Assembly (NCBI GenBank): GCA_934364805.1 | Contig: CAKRMH010000008.1 | Span: 69,811-133,810, forward strand | Direction of reading: 5' to 3' | DNA from: an uncultured Lachnospiraceae bacterium | GTDB lineage: Bacteria; Bacillota; Clostridia; Lachnospirales; Lachnospiraceae | DNA: 64,000 nucleotides | Part shown: positions 25,988 through 34,357 of the stretch, piece by piece | Layout of the letters: each line of letters begins with the position of its first letter | How positions within the stretch are numbered: the stretch's first letter is position 1 | Translations under genes and position numbers: made by a program | The notes under the pieces: generated by a model | What the model was told of the DNA's origin: nothing | What the model saw: the letters and a program-made list of their open reading frames with translations, nothing else | Database searches by the model: none

Positions 25988-26515
25988 ATGAGAATTACGA
26001 TCACAGGAAAGAACATTGAATTAACAGATGGAATCAAGAAGGCAGTAGAGGACAAGCTGAGCAAGCTTGAGAAATACTTTACCCCGGACACCGATGTAAA
26101 TGTTACATTGAGTGTTGAGAAGGATCGTCAGAAGATTGAAGTGACCATTCCGATGAAGGGTAACATGATTCGTTCTGAACAGGTCAGCAATGACATGTAT
26201 GTGTCCATCGATCTTGTAGAAGAAGTAATCGAGAGACAGCTTAGAAAGTACAGAACCAAGCTCGTTACAAAGAAACAGAATGCGGAAGCATATTTTACAC
26301 CGGATTTTATGGACGCTGACACAGAGGAAGAAGAAGTTAAGATCGTTCGTAGTAAGAAGTTCGGAATCAAACCAATGTATCCGGAAGATGCATGTGTACA
26401 GATGGAATTATTAGGACATGATTTCTTTGTATTCCGTAATGCGGAGACAGATGAGGTCAATGTTGTATATAAGAGAAAAGGAAGTACATATGGATTAATC
26501 GAGCCAGAGTGCTAG
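25988..26515 (+). CDS. hpf: Ribosome hibernation promoting factor, long form
   Basis: A 175-residue protein. Residues 1-100 form the HPF/RaiA domain (MRITITGKNIELTDGIKKAV, with FTPDTDVNVTLSVEKDRQKIEVTI) that binds the 30S decoding centre. After an acidic linker, residues 120-175 are the C-terminal dimerisation domain (VRSKKFGIKPMYPEDACVQM, ending DEVNVVYKRKGSTYGLIEP). The two-domain form drives 100S ribosome dimers in Firmicutes at low growth rate. I chose 25988, nine bases after AAAGGGG; a TTG three codons upstream is unlikely. Confidence 0.95.
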   Translation: MRITITGKNIELTDGIKKAVEDKLSKLEKYFTPDTDVNVTLSVEKDRQKIEVTIPMKGNMIRSEQVSNDMYVSIDLVEEVIERQLRKYRTKLVTKKQNAEAYFTPDFMDADTEEEEVKIVRSKKFGIKPMYPEDACVQMELLGHDFFVFRNAETDEVNVVYKRKGSTYGLIEPEC

Positions 26516-26533
26516 AGATACACGAAAGAAGAG

Positions 26534-26562
26534 ACCGGCAGGAGGTTGCTCCTGCCGGTTTT
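26534..26562 (+). terminator. Intrinsic terminator after hpf
   Basis: ACCGGCAGGAG and CTCCTGCCGGT form a perfect 11-bp stem with a GTTG loop and a short T run. Confidence 0.9.
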
Positions 26563-26604
26563 GTCGTGGGTGCAGGGGATATTTGCTGCATGACAAATTG
26601 GGGG

Positions 26605-26653
26605 TTGCATTTTATTGAAAAATGCGTATAATAAAATGTAACAAGTTTGTAAC
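26605..26653 (+). promoter_or_regulatory. Promoter with TGTAAC-N5-TGTAAC box upstream of wall hydrolase
   Basis: TTGCAT (26605-26610), 16 bp and TATAAT (26627-26632) are followed by two TGTAAC hexamers (26637 and 26648) separated by exactly five bases. This matches the published WalR (YycF) consensus TGTWAH-N5-TGTWAH, and also resembles an inverted Pho box. The position just downstream of the -10 would suit repression. Confidence 0.65.
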
Positions 26654-26688
26654 AAATTTAAATTTTACGAAACAATCAAGGAGAAGAA

Positions 26689-27951
26689 ATGAATAAGAAG
26701 GTAATTGCGAGACTGGCGGCAGTATTATCAGGAACGATGCTTTTGACAGTGTTTGCATATGTAAATCAGAATCCAGATGCAAATTGTGACAAGAATGTTA
26801 CAGCAATTGTTGCAGAGGAAGAACCGGGAACAGTTTCCGTTCAGGAGAATGAGACGAATCCGGTAACAGCCGCAGAGGAGAATGGGGACTCCGAAGCTGC
26901 TGAACAGCCACAGACAACAGAGAACTCAGAGAGCACTGAGAGTACCGAACAGCCGGCGGCAGTGGACGGACAGGCTGCGGCAGAAGCACAGGCGGACGAT
27001 GCCGCAGCAGATGCTCCGGCAGAGAGTGTTGATACAGAACAGAATGAATTTGCAAATACAGCGATTGCGCAGGTCGATGATTATGTAAACATCCGGTCTG
27101 CAGCATCTGAGGATGGAGAGATCCTTGGAAAGCTTTATAATAATTCCATCGGAACCGTAAACGGAGAAGAAAACGGATGGTATCAGATCACTTCCGGATC
27201 TGTAACCGGTTATGTAAAGAGCGAGTATGTTGTGGTTGGAGATGCTGCGTTGATCCAGAGCGCAGGAACCAGATACGCTACCGTGAATACCACGACATTA
27301 TTTGTAAGAAGTGAGCCGACAACGGAGTCAAAGGTTATTTATATGCTTCCGGAAGGCGATGACCTTGTGGCGCTTGACGAGTCCAATGACGGATGGGTTA
27401 AAGTTTCTACAGAGGCGGGAGAAGGATACGTTTCTTCTGAATTTGTCAATATGTCGACCGTATACGTAGAAGCAGAATCCAAAGCAGAAGAGGAAGCACG
27501 TCTTGCCGCAGAAGAAGCCAAAAGAAAGGCAGCAGATGCAGCCGCTGCAGCAGTGACAGGTTCTTCTAAGAGCTCCGGTTCAGCCAGCAGTTCTTCATCA
27601 TCTGCAAGCTCAAACGGTCAGGCAGTGGTAAGTTACGCAAGCCAGTTCCTTGGTAATCCATATGTTTATGGTGGAACCAGTCTGACAAACGGAACCGATT
27701 GTTCCGGATTTGTTATGGGAGTGTATGCACACTTTGGTGTGGGACTTTCCCATTCATCATCATCTATGAGAGGCGCAGGCTATGGTGTCAGCGTTTCCGA
27801 TATGCAGCCGGGTGATATTGTATGTTACAGCGGACATGTTGGAATTTACGCAGGTGGTGGTTCCATCATCAATGCAGCAACAGAATCTACTGGAATTACC
27901 TATACGAATGTAAATTATGCACCGATTCTTGCAGTACGCAGAATCTTCTAG
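26689..27951 (+). CDS. Secreted SH3 / NlpC-P60 cell-wall hydrolase
   Basis: A 420-residue exported protein. The N-terminal signal peptide (MNKKVIARLAAVLSGTMLLTVFAYV) is followed by a Glu/Ala/Thr-rich low-complexity stretch (residues 40-125), two bacterial SH3 domains (DDYVNIRSAASEDGEILGKL and TLFVRSEPTTESKVIYML), an Ala/Lys coil and Ser-rich linker, and a C-terminal NlpC/P60 domain. The catalytic Cys338 is in GTDCSGF, the His383 in SGHVGIYAG. It should cut peptide stems of peptidoglycan, probably D-Glu to diamino acid bonds. The WalR-like box in its promoter fits a role in wall turnover. Confidence 0.93.
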   Translation: MNKKVIARLAAVLSGTMLLTVFAYVNQNPDANCDKNVTAIVAEEEPGTVSVQENETNPVTAAEENGDSEAAEQPQTTENSESTESTEQPAAVDGQAAAEAQADDAAADAPAESVDTEQNEFANTAIAQVDDYVNIRSAASEDGEILGKLYNNSIGTVNGEENGWYQITSGSVTGYVKSEYVVVGDAALIQSAGTRYATVNTTTLFVRSEPTTESKVIYMLPEGDDLVALDESNDGWVKVSTEAGEGYVSSEFVNMSTVYVEAESKAEEEARLAAEEAKRKAADAAAAAVTGSSKSSGSASSSSSSASSNGQAVVSYASQFLGNPYVYGGTSLTNGTDCSGFVMGVYAHFGVGLSHSSSSMRGAGYGVSVSDMQPGDIVCYSGHVGIYAGGGSIINAATESTGITYTNVNYAPILAVRRIF

Positions 27952-27984
27952 TGCTTAACAATCGATAACCGTAATTTGAGAAAG

Positions 27985-28015
27985 AGTGTGAAAGCGGATG
28001 CTTCACACTTTTTCT
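27985..28015. terminator. Bidirectional terminator between wall hydrolase and antiporter
   Basis: AGTGTGAAAGC and GCTTCACACT form a stem with one bulged A and a GGAT loop, flanked by AAAGA and TTTTTC. It overlaps the last codons of the antiporter gene and serves both convergent transcripts. Confidence 0.8.
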
Positions 28016-29205
28016 TTATGCAAGAATTTCTGACAGGTTGTATCCATTCCGAATGCACCTAACGGGGCTGTGATGACAATTGCCATAACTGCAACCGATA
28101 ATACGATTTTTCCACATGCTAATCCGGCTGCTAACGGAACGGACCCGATTGCGGCCTGAACCGTAGCTTTTGGTGAATAAGCGATAACACAAAACAGCTT
28201 TTCCTTCCAGGATAAGCCTGTTTTGATCACGCAGAGCAATACGCCGGCGGCACGGAATAAAAGTGCGAGGAATATCATGACAACGGCAGCAATTCCGGCA
28301 TTTAACGTATAGCGGATATCAACAGCTGCACCAACAAGTACAAATAACATGACTTCGGCAGCGAGCCAGAGTTTGCCAAATTTGTCGGATAATCTTTTCG
28401 ATACAAATGCAATGCTTTTCATTTTTAACACACATGCCATACTGACGACCGCAAGTAAACCGGAAACAGCGACTTTTCCTTCTAACAGCGTTTCAAGTGC
28501 AACCAGAAGAAAAGCAAATCCTAATACGATCATTACCTTTTTACTGTTTCGGACATAGTGTTTATGCGCATATGCCGTTTCAAAAAAGAGATACAGGCCG
28601 TATCCTGCGAGCGCACCTGCCAGAATTCCCAGTATAATGGAGACTGGAATGTTGACAAATGCCATAACATTTGCAGTGCCACCCTGGGCCATACTCAGGA
28701 AAGTCGTGAATAATACAATAACAAAGATATCGTCGCAGGAAGCTCCTGCCATGATCATTTGCGGAATTCCTTTTTTGGTACCATAGTTATTTTCCATATA
28801 AGAAACCATTCGTGGCACAACAACGGCAGGAGATACTGCACCTAAAACAGCACCCATTACAGCAGCCTCAATTCTGGTAATTCCAAGCAGCATCGGTGCA
28901 AAGAGAATATATCCAAGAATTTCACAGGATGCCGGAACAAACGATAAAAGAATTGCAGGCCTTCCCACTTTTCTCAGGTCATTCAGATCGAGTGAGAATC
29001 CGGCTTTTAACAGGATAATAATAAGAGCCATTTTTCGAAGATCGGCAGAGATTGACAGAATTGACGGATCGAGAAGATCGAGTACATACGGCCCTAAAAC
29101 AATGCCTGTGATCAACATGCCGATAATTCCCGGAAGTTTCAGATGCTGGCAGATCGCACCCATGGACAGACCCACCAGAAAAATGAGTGATAAAGATGTT
29201 AACAT
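28003..29205 (-). CDS. Cation:proton antiporter (CPA family), riboswitch-controlled
   Basis: A 400-residue polytopic membrane protein of the Na_H_Exchanger family, with about 12 hydrophobic segments. Recognisable parts are LKLPGIIGMLITGIVLGPYVLD (first repeat) and the second-repeat core LLAVVSMACVLKMKS; MGAVLGAVSPAVVVPRM matches the conserved A-x-x-x-P-T/V region with a substituted acidic residue. I chose the ATG at 29205, behind AAAGGAGGG; an upstream ATG overlaps the terminator of the leader. A fluoride riboswitch lies directly upstream, so it is probably expressed under fluoride stress and may export fluoride or protons; the transported ion is inferred only from regulation. Confidence 0.9.
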   Translation of the reverse strand: MLTSLSLIFLVGLSMGAICQHLKLPGIIGMLITGIVLGPYVLDLLDPSILSISADLRKMALIIILLKAGFSLDLNDLRKVGRPAILLSFVPASCEILGYILFAPMLLGITRIEAAVMGAVLGAVSPAVVVPRMVSYMENNYGTKKGIPQMIMAGASCDDIFVIVLFTTFLSMAQGGTANVMAFVNIPVSIILGILAGALAGYGLYLFFETAYAHKHYVRNSKKVMIVLGFAFLLVALETLLEGKVAVSGLLAVVSMACVLKMKSIAFVSKRLSDKFGKLWLAAEVMLFVLVGAAVDIRYTLNAGIAAVVMIFLALLFRAAGVLLCVIKTGLSWKEKLFCVIAYSPKATVQAAIGSVPLAAGLACGKIVLSVAVMAIVITAPLGAFGMDTTCQKFLHKEKV

Positions 29206-29226
29206 AATTTTCCCTCCTTTGGACGC

Positions 29227-29279
29227 AAAAAAAGCTGACAATTTCTGCGACCATAATAATCGTAGAAGTCATCAGCTCA
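29227..29279 (-). terminator. Riboswitch expression-platform terminator
   Basis: On the minus strand AGCTGATGACTTCTACGA pairs imperfectly with TCGCAGAAATTGTCAGCT, followed by seven T. The 5' arm includes the 3' part of the fluoride aptamer, so aptamer folding and this terminator exclude each other. This predicts termination without ligand and read-through with fluoride. Confidence 0.88.
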
Positions 29280-29322
29280 ATAAGCAGTTTAGGTTTCCCA
29301 GGGGAGAACTTCATTCCCTAGC
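29262..29322 (-). promoter_or_regulatory. Fluoride riboswitch (crcB motif)
   Basis: Read on the minus strand, the order is AGGGAATGAAGTTCTCCC, a short bulge, AACTGC, a small stem loop, and GCTGATGACTTCTAC. This matches the crcB aptamer layout, in which GGCGATGAGGCC..., AACTGC and GCTGATGGCCTCTAC appear in that order. The pseudoknot covaries: GAAGT in the 5' loop pairs with ACTTC near the 3' end, where the Thermotoga aptamer has GAGGC/GCCTC. Antiporter genes are known partners of this riboswitch class. Confidence 0.88.
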
Positions 29323-29326
29323 TTTT

Positions 29327-29355
29327 AGAATAAACGATTTCATATTCCATGTCAA
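29327..29355 (-). promoter_or_regulatory. Sigma-A promoter of riboswitch-antiporter transcript
   Basis: On the minus strand TTGACA (29355-29350), a 17-bp spacer and TATTCT (29332-29327) place the transcript start a few bases before the aptamer. Confidence 0.8.
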
Positions 29356-29501
29356 TAAGGGATTTTCCCTGTTTATTTTTCTTAGGAAATAAGAATACGG
29401 TGTACATATACAACCTTGTTATTTCAGAAAAAATAAAGTACTATGAATTTAAGCACTTTTGGAGGGAGAAGAATGTAATGGGACGATAAAAGGGGGAAGG
29501 T

Positions 29502-29795
29502 ATGGAAAACAAAAGAAAAAGAACAGACGGAATGGAGCTGGAGTCCAGACAGGGGGAAGAGGAACTTCTGGCTGCGTTTTGTAAAGAACTTACGCTGAAT
29601 CCGGAGAGGATGGCTGTTTTGTTTCAAATGGTATTCGCAATGACCGATGAACGCTGGGAGGAATTACGGGAGCTGACTTTTTTGTATGGAAGCTGCCTGA
29701 AGGCAGACAATGTTTTCGGAAGACAATTATTTACCCGGCTGGTCATGTTTTTAAGAGAGAAAGAAGCACAGGCAGAGAGTTACCATTATAATTAG
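29502..29795 (+). CDS. Small hypothetical protein, 97 aa
   Basis: A soluble, Glu-rich, mostly helical protein (EEELLAAFCKELTLNPERMAV, ERWEELRELTFLYGSCL) with no motif I can name. Two Cys residues and a Leu/Phe-rich face suggest a small helical bundle. A GGGGGAAGG ribosome binding site precedes the ATG, and a terminator follows at 29847, which supports a real gene. It stands alone between the riboswitch promoter (divergent) and pflB. Confidence 0.65.
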   Translation: MENKRKRTDGMELESRQGEEELLAAFCKELTLNPERMAVLFQMVFAMTDERWEELRELTFLYGSCLKADNVFGRQLFTRLVMFLREKEAQAESYHYN

Positions 29796-29846
29796 AAAAG
29801 AGAAAAGTCCCATATAGATGCCGGATAAACTGGCAGAACTGGAATA

Positions 29847-29877
29847 AAGTTCATGGATATTTCCGTGGACTTTTTTT
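29847..29877 (+). terminator. Intrinsic terminator upstream of pflB
   Basis: AAGTTCATGGA and TCCGTGGACTT form an 11-bp stem (one G-U) with a TATT loop, then seven T. Confidence 0.88.
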
Positions 29878-29936
29878 AGTAGATGTATTAGAATAAAAGG
29901 CGTTCCCGTGTATTAAATTTGGAACATGAAAATATA

Positions 29937-29966
29937 TTGACAAAAAAATAACAGTCAGTATATACT
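29937..29966 (+). promoter_or_regulatory. Promoter of pflB
   Basis: TTGACA (29937-29942), 18 bp and TATACT (29961-29966). The -10 lies in a partial dyad CAGTATATACTAAC. The ATG is 52 bases further, after TAGGAGGGTG. Confidence 0.7.
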
Positions 29967-30017
29967 AACTACAGTTACCAATAACTAATTTTGCACAAAT
30001 TTTAGGAGGGTGTCAAA

Positions 30018-32270
30018 ATGATAGAAATGAAAGAGTGGGATGGATTTGAAGGAAGACTCTGGAAAGAGGAGATCAACGTCCGTCAGTTCATCCAGGACAA
30101 CTACACTCCATATGATGGAGATGAAAGCTTTTTAGCAGATCCTACAGAAGCAACAGATAAACTCTGGGGAGCACTTCAGAAGCTGCAGAAAGAGGAGCGT
30201 GCAAAGGGCGGAATCCTTGATATGGAAACAGAGGTCGTAACCGGAATCGATGCATATGGCCCAGGCTATGTGGATGAGTCTTTAAAAGACCTTGAGCAGG
30301 TAGTTGGACTTCAGACAGACAAGCCATTAAAGAGAGCATTTATGCCTTACGGTGGAATCAAAATGGCTGTTCAGGCATGCGAGACCTATGGTTATGAAGT
30401 TAGTCCAAAATTAAAAGAAATCTTCACAAAATATCACAAAACACACAATACAGCTGTATTTGATGCATATACACCAGAGATGATGAAGGTTCGTCACGCA
30501 AAGATCTTAACAGGTCTTCCGGATACATACGGAAGAGGACGTATCGTAGGCGATTACCGTCGTGTTGCTTTATACGGTATCGATCACCTGATCGAAGAGA
30601 AGAAAAAAGATAAAGCAAACTGCGGATGCGGACAGATGACGGATGATGTGATCCGTTTAAGAGAAGAGATCGCTGAGCAGATCAAATGCTTAGAGGGCAT
30701 GAAGAAACTTGCTGAGAGCTACGGATATGACATTTCCAGACCGGCAACAAACGCAAAAGAAGCAATCCAGTGGTTATACTTTGGATATCTTGCAGCAATC
30801 AAGACACAGAATGGTGCTGCAATGTCCGTTGGACGTGTTTCTACATTCCTTGATATCTACTTCCAGAGAGATATCGAGAAAGGAATTCTTACCGAGAAAG
30901 AAGCTCAGGAGTTAGTTGACCACTTCACAATGAAGCTTCGTATGGTAAAATTCGCACGTATCCCTTCCTACAACCAGTTATTCTCAGGTGACCCGGTATG
31001 GGCAACACTCGACGTTGCTGGTACAGGTGTTGACGGACGTTCCATGGTTACTAAGACTGACTTCCGTTTCTTACACACATTAGAGAACATGGGACCTGCT
31101 CCGGAGCCAAACCTTACTGTTTTATATTCTTCAAGACTGCCACAGGCATTCAAGGATTATGCAGCAAGAATCTCAATTGATACAAGCTCAATCCAGTATG
31201 AGAATGATGATGCAATGAAACCGGTATGGGGCGATGATTATGCAATCTGCTGCTGTGTATCTGCTACACAGACAGGTAAAGAGATGCAGTTCTTCGGCGC
31301 TCGTGCAAACCTTGCAAAATGCTTACTTTACGCAATCAACGGTGGTGTTGATGAGAAGTCTGGTGAGCAGGTTGGACCAAACTACACACCAATTACTTCT
31401 GAGTACTTAGATTATGATGAAGTAATGGAGAAATATGACAAGATGATGGACTGGTTAGTTGACATCTATGTAAATACACTGAACCTGATCCAGTACATGC
31501 ATGACAAATACTATTATGAAGCAGCAGAGCTTGCTCTGATGGATACAGACTTAAAGAGAACATTTGCAACCGGAATCGCAGGATTCTCACATGTTATCGA
31601 TTCTCTTTCTGCAATCAAATACGCAAAAGTAAAAGTAATCCGTGACGAGAACGGAATCGCAAAAGATTTCGAGATCGAAGGAGACTTCCCGAAATACGGT
31701 AATGACGATGACCGCGCAGATGAGATCGGTGTATGGCTTCTTAAGACATTCATGGATAAGTTAAAGAAACATCATACTTACCGTGATTCTGAGCCTACAA
31801 CATCTATCCTTACGATCACATCAAACGTTGTATACGGTAAAGCTACCGGAGCAATGCCAGATGGACGTAAAGCCGGAGAGCCACTTTCACCAGGAGCAAA
31901 CCCATCTTACGGTGCAGAGCAGAATGGTCTTTTAGCTTCTTTAAACTCTCTTACAAAGATCCCATACGAGTGGGCATTAGATGGTATTTCCAATACCCAG
32001 ACAATCAACCCGGGAGCTCTTGGAAATAACGAGGATGAGAGAATTGAGAACCTTGTAAACGTTATGGATGGATACTTTGACCAGGGAGCACATCATCTGA
32101 ATGTCAATGTATTCGGTAAAGAAAAACTGATCGATGCTATGGAGCATCCGGAGAAAGAGGAGTACGCAAACTTCACAATCCGTGTATCTGGATATGCTGT
32201 TAAGTTTATCGACCTTACAAAAGAGCAGCAGCTCGATGTAATTTCACGTACCTGCCACGAAAGAATGTAG
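30018..32270 (+). CDS. pflB: Formate C-acetyltransferase (pyruvate formate-lyase)
   Basis: A 750-residue glycyl-radical enzyme that converts pyruvate and CoA to acetyl-CoA and formate under anaerobic conditions. The catalytic cysteine region is DYAICCCVSAT with Cys411-413, so three adjacent cysteines where most family members have two. The glycyl radical site is RVSGYAVKF with Gly725 near the C-terminus. Length and overall sequence are typical. Codon use looks optimised (repeated AAA, GGA, TCC choices), as expected for a highly expressed catabolic gene. The activase gene follows after a long hairpin. Confidence 0.98.
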   Translation: MIEMKEWDGFEGRLWKEEINVRQFIQDNYTPYDGDESFLADPTEATDKLWGALQKLQKEERAKGGILDMETEVVTGIDAYGPGYVDESLKDLEQVVGLQTDKPLKRAFMPYGGIKMAVQACETYGYEVSPKLKEIFTKYHKTHNTAVFDAYTPEMMKVRHAKILTGLPDTYGRGRIVGDYRRVALYGIDHLIEEKKKDKANCGCGQMTDDVIRLREEIAEQIKCLEGMKKLAESYGYDISRPATNAKEAIQWLYFGYLAAIKTQNGAAMSVGRVSTFLDIYFQRDIEKGILTEKEAQELVDHFTMKLRMVKFARIPSYNQLFSGDPVWATLDVAGTGVDGRSMVTKTDFRFLHTLENMGPAPEPNLTVLYSSRLPQAFKDYAARISIDTSSIQYENDDAMKPVWGDDYAICCCVSATQTGKEMQFFGARANLAKCLLYAINGGVDEKSGEQVGPNYTPITSEYLDYDEVMEKYDKMMDWLVDIYVNTLNLIQYMHDKYYYEAAELALMDTDLKRTFATGIAGFSHVIDSLSAIKYAKVKVIRDENGIAKDFEIEGDFPKYGNDDDRADEIGVWLLKTFMDKLKKHHTYRDSEPTTSILTITSNVVYGKATGAMPDGRKAGEPLSPGANPSYGAEQNGLLASLNSLTKIPYEWALDGISNTQTINPGALGNNEDERIENLVNVMDGYFDQGAHHLNVNVFGKEKLIDAMEHPEKEEYANFTIRVSGYAVKFIDLTKEQQLDVISRTCHERM

Positions 32271-32309
32271 CAGGACGTATCCTAATCTGTGAATTGGGAA
32301 TACTAGGAT

Positions 32310-32376
32310 CAGCCATTCCTTCGTATGTCAGAGCGGAAACCGTCGTGTTTTTGCTCTGACATACAGTGGGTGGCTG
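32310..32376 (+). terminator. Long hairpin between pflB and pflA
   Basis: GTATGTCAGAGC (32323-32334) and GCTCTGACATAC (32353-32364) form a perfect 12-bp stem, nested inside CAGCCA/TGGCTG (32310 and 32371). TTCTTTTATT follows. It probably terminates part of the pflB transcript, lowering pflA output, or stabilises the pflB 3' end. Confidence 0.75.
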
Positions 32377-32410
32377 TTCTTTTATTATATCATCAGTAAC
32401 AGGAGAAACT

Positions 32411-33154
32411 ATGGAAGAAATATTAGGAAGAATTCATTCGGTGGAAAGCTTTGGTTCTGCGGATGGACCAGGCGTAAGATATATCGTTTTTTTGAAAGGC
32501 TGTAACATGCGCTGCAAATACTGCCATAACCCGGATACCTGGGCAAAAACAGATGACGGACAGCTTATGAGTGCATCCGAGGTGTTAAAGAAAGCGCTGC
32601 GCTATAAAAATTACTGGAAATCAAAAGGCGGGATCACTGTAAGCGGTGGAGAGGCGCTGCTTCAGATCGATTTTGTAACAGAGCTGTTCCGTCTGGCAAA
32701 AGAAGCCGGGGTCAATACCTGTCTGGATACCTCAGGCAATCCATTTACCAGAGAAGAACCGTTCTTTGGAAAATTCAATGAACTGATGAAGTATACGGAT
32801 CTTTATATGCTCGATATCAAGCATATTGATCCGGAGGGACATAAGAAGCTGACGGGCCAGCCAAATGATAATATTCTGGATATGGCGCGTTATCTGTCCG
32901 AAAATGGCAAGGCAATGTGGATCCGTCATGTGCTTGTTCCAGGCGTTACCGACGATGAAGACCAGCTCACGGGATTGAAGGCTTTTATCGATACGCTTTC
33001 TACTGTGGAACGTGTGGAGATTCTTCCGTATCATACACTTGGCGTTTTTAAGTGGAAGGAGCTTGGAATCCCATATCAGCTTGAGAATGTCGAGCCGCCA
33101 ACGAAAGAGGATGTGGAACGGGCAGAGAAGATCCTTGGTATTAAGAAAAATTAA
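32411..33154 (+). CDS. pflA: Pyruvate formate-lyase activating enzyme
   Basis: A 247-residue radical-SAM enzyme that installs the glycyl radical on PflB. The cluster-binding motif is CNMRCKYCHN (CxxxCxxC), followed by GGITVSGGEALLQ for SAM binding. The N-terminus GRIHSVESFGSADGPGVRYI is diagnostic of PflA. I chose 32411, which has an AGGAGAA ribosome binding site; an upstream in-frame ATG falls within the hairpin region. Unlike many pfl loci there is no separate promoter visible, so expression likely depends on read-through. Confidence 0.96.
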   Translation: MEEILGRIHSVESFGSADGPGVRYIVFLKGCNMRCKYCHNPDTWAKTDDGQLMSASEVLKKALRYKNYWKSKGGITVSGGEALLQIDFVTELFRLAKEAGVNTCLDTSGNPFTREEPFFGKFNELMKYTDLYMLDIKHIDPEGHKKLTGQPNDNILDMARYLSENGKAMWIRHVLVPGVTDDEDQLTGLKAFIDTLSTVERVEILPYHTLGVFKWKELGIPYQLENVEPPTKEDVERAEKILGIKKN

Positions 33155-33298
33155 TATCGGTTATGCAATGACCTGTTCAAAAAGTGCTGAAAAGTATTCA
33201 AAAAGTGCCGGATCATTTTATAATTCTTGTTTCTGCAAGCGGAATCGTTTAGTATAATAGGGATGTTATATAATAAATGAGAAGAAAGAGGCGTTACT

Positions 33299-34357
33299 AT
33301 GAATATTGTAGTATTAGCAGGTGGATTAAGTACAGAACGAGATGTTTCCTTTGTAACCGGAAACATGGTATCAAAAGCATTGAGAGAGAATGGACATCAG
33401 GTGATCCTGCTTGATGTTTTTATGGGATATAGTGATAAAGAAGAGGACCTTACCGGCATCTTTGACCGCAGTGAAGAAGTCAGTGTAAAGGTAACTTCCA
33501 TTCCGGAGACCGCACCGGATCTTGCAAAAGTAAAGGCATCCAGAAAAGACCAGTCGAATTGTTTCTTTGGACCGAATGTCATCCGTCTTTGCCAGATGGC
33601 AGACATCGTTTTCATGGCACTCCACGGAGAAAATGGTGAGAATGGTAAGATCCAGGCAGCTTTCGACCTGTTTGGAATCCGTTATACAGGAAGCGATTAT
33701 TTAAGCAGTGCGATCGCAATGAACAAAGGAATTGCAAAACAGTTCTTCCTTGCCAACAACATTCCGACACCAGGAGGAATCACGATGACAAAGGAGAATC
33801 GTGAGGACGATATCAAAAAGCTTCCACTCACACTTCCATGCATTGTAAAACCATGTTGTGGAGGTTCCAGCATCGGTGTTACGATCGTGCGCAGTGAAGA
33901 GGAATTCAAAAAGGCATTAGACGATGCGTTTTTCTGGGAAAATGAACTGGTGATCGAAGAGTTTGTACAGGGACGCGAGTTCTCTGTCGGTGTCATTGAG
34001 GGAAAAGCCCTTCCAATCATCGAGATTGCACCAATCCAGGGCTTCTACGATTACAAGAACAAATATAAAGCAGGAAGTGCAGTAGAGACCTGCCCGGCAG
34101 AACTTCCAGAGGAAGTTACGAAACAGATGCAGAAATACGCAGAAGAAGTTGCAAAATGTGTAGGACTTGACACATATTCCAGAACCGATTTCCTGTTAAA
34201 TGACAAAAACGAGATCTTCTGTCTGGAAGCAAACACTCTTCCGGGAATGACTCCAACCAGCCTTCTGCCACAGGAGGCAGCAGTTGTCGGCGTAAACTTT
34301 AATCAGTTGTGTGAACACCTGATTGCAATATCTTTAAAGAAATATGAGGATGCATAA
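33299..34357 (+). CDS. ddl: D-alanine--D-alanine ligase
   Basis: A 352-residue ATP-grasp enzyme making the D-Ala-D-Ala dipeptide for peptidoglycan. The N-terminal domain starts IVVLAGGLSTERDVSFVTG, with ALHGENGENG and YTGSDYLSSAIAMNK conserved in Ddl. ATP-grasp motifs KPCCGGSSIGV, EEFVQGREFSVGV and LEANTLPGMTPTSLLPQ follow. The last includes the substrate region; nothing suggests a D-Lac or D-Ser ligase, but that would need modelling. The stop TAA overlaps the murF ATG by one base. Confidence 0.95.
   Translation: MNIVVLAGGLSTERDVSFVTGNMVSKALRENGHQVILLDVFMGYSDKEEDLTGIFDRSEEVSVKVTSIPETAPDLAKVKASRKDQSNCFFGPNVIRLCQMADIVFMALHGENGENGKIQAAFDLFGIRYTGSDYLSSAIAMNKGIAKQFFLANNIPTPGGITMTKENREDDIKKLPLTLPCIVKPCCGGSSIGVTIVRSEEEFKKALDDAFFWENELVIEEFVQGREFSVGVIEGKALPIIEIAPIQGFYDYKNKYKAGSAVETCPAELPEEVTKQMQKYAEEVAKCVGLDTYSRTDFLLNDKNEIFCLEANTLPGMTPTSLLPQEAAVVGVNFNQLCEHLIAISLKKYEDA

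Noticed and set aside
29227..29322. yybP-ykoY or other metal riboswitch for the antiporter leader
   Set aside because: The order AATGAAGT, AACTGC and GCTGATGACTTCTAC matches the crcB fluoride aptamer and its pseudoknot better.
29102..29392. 96-aa plus-strand frame over the antiporter start
   Set aside because: It overlaps the fluoride riboswitch, terminator and promoter on the minus strand and has no RBS.
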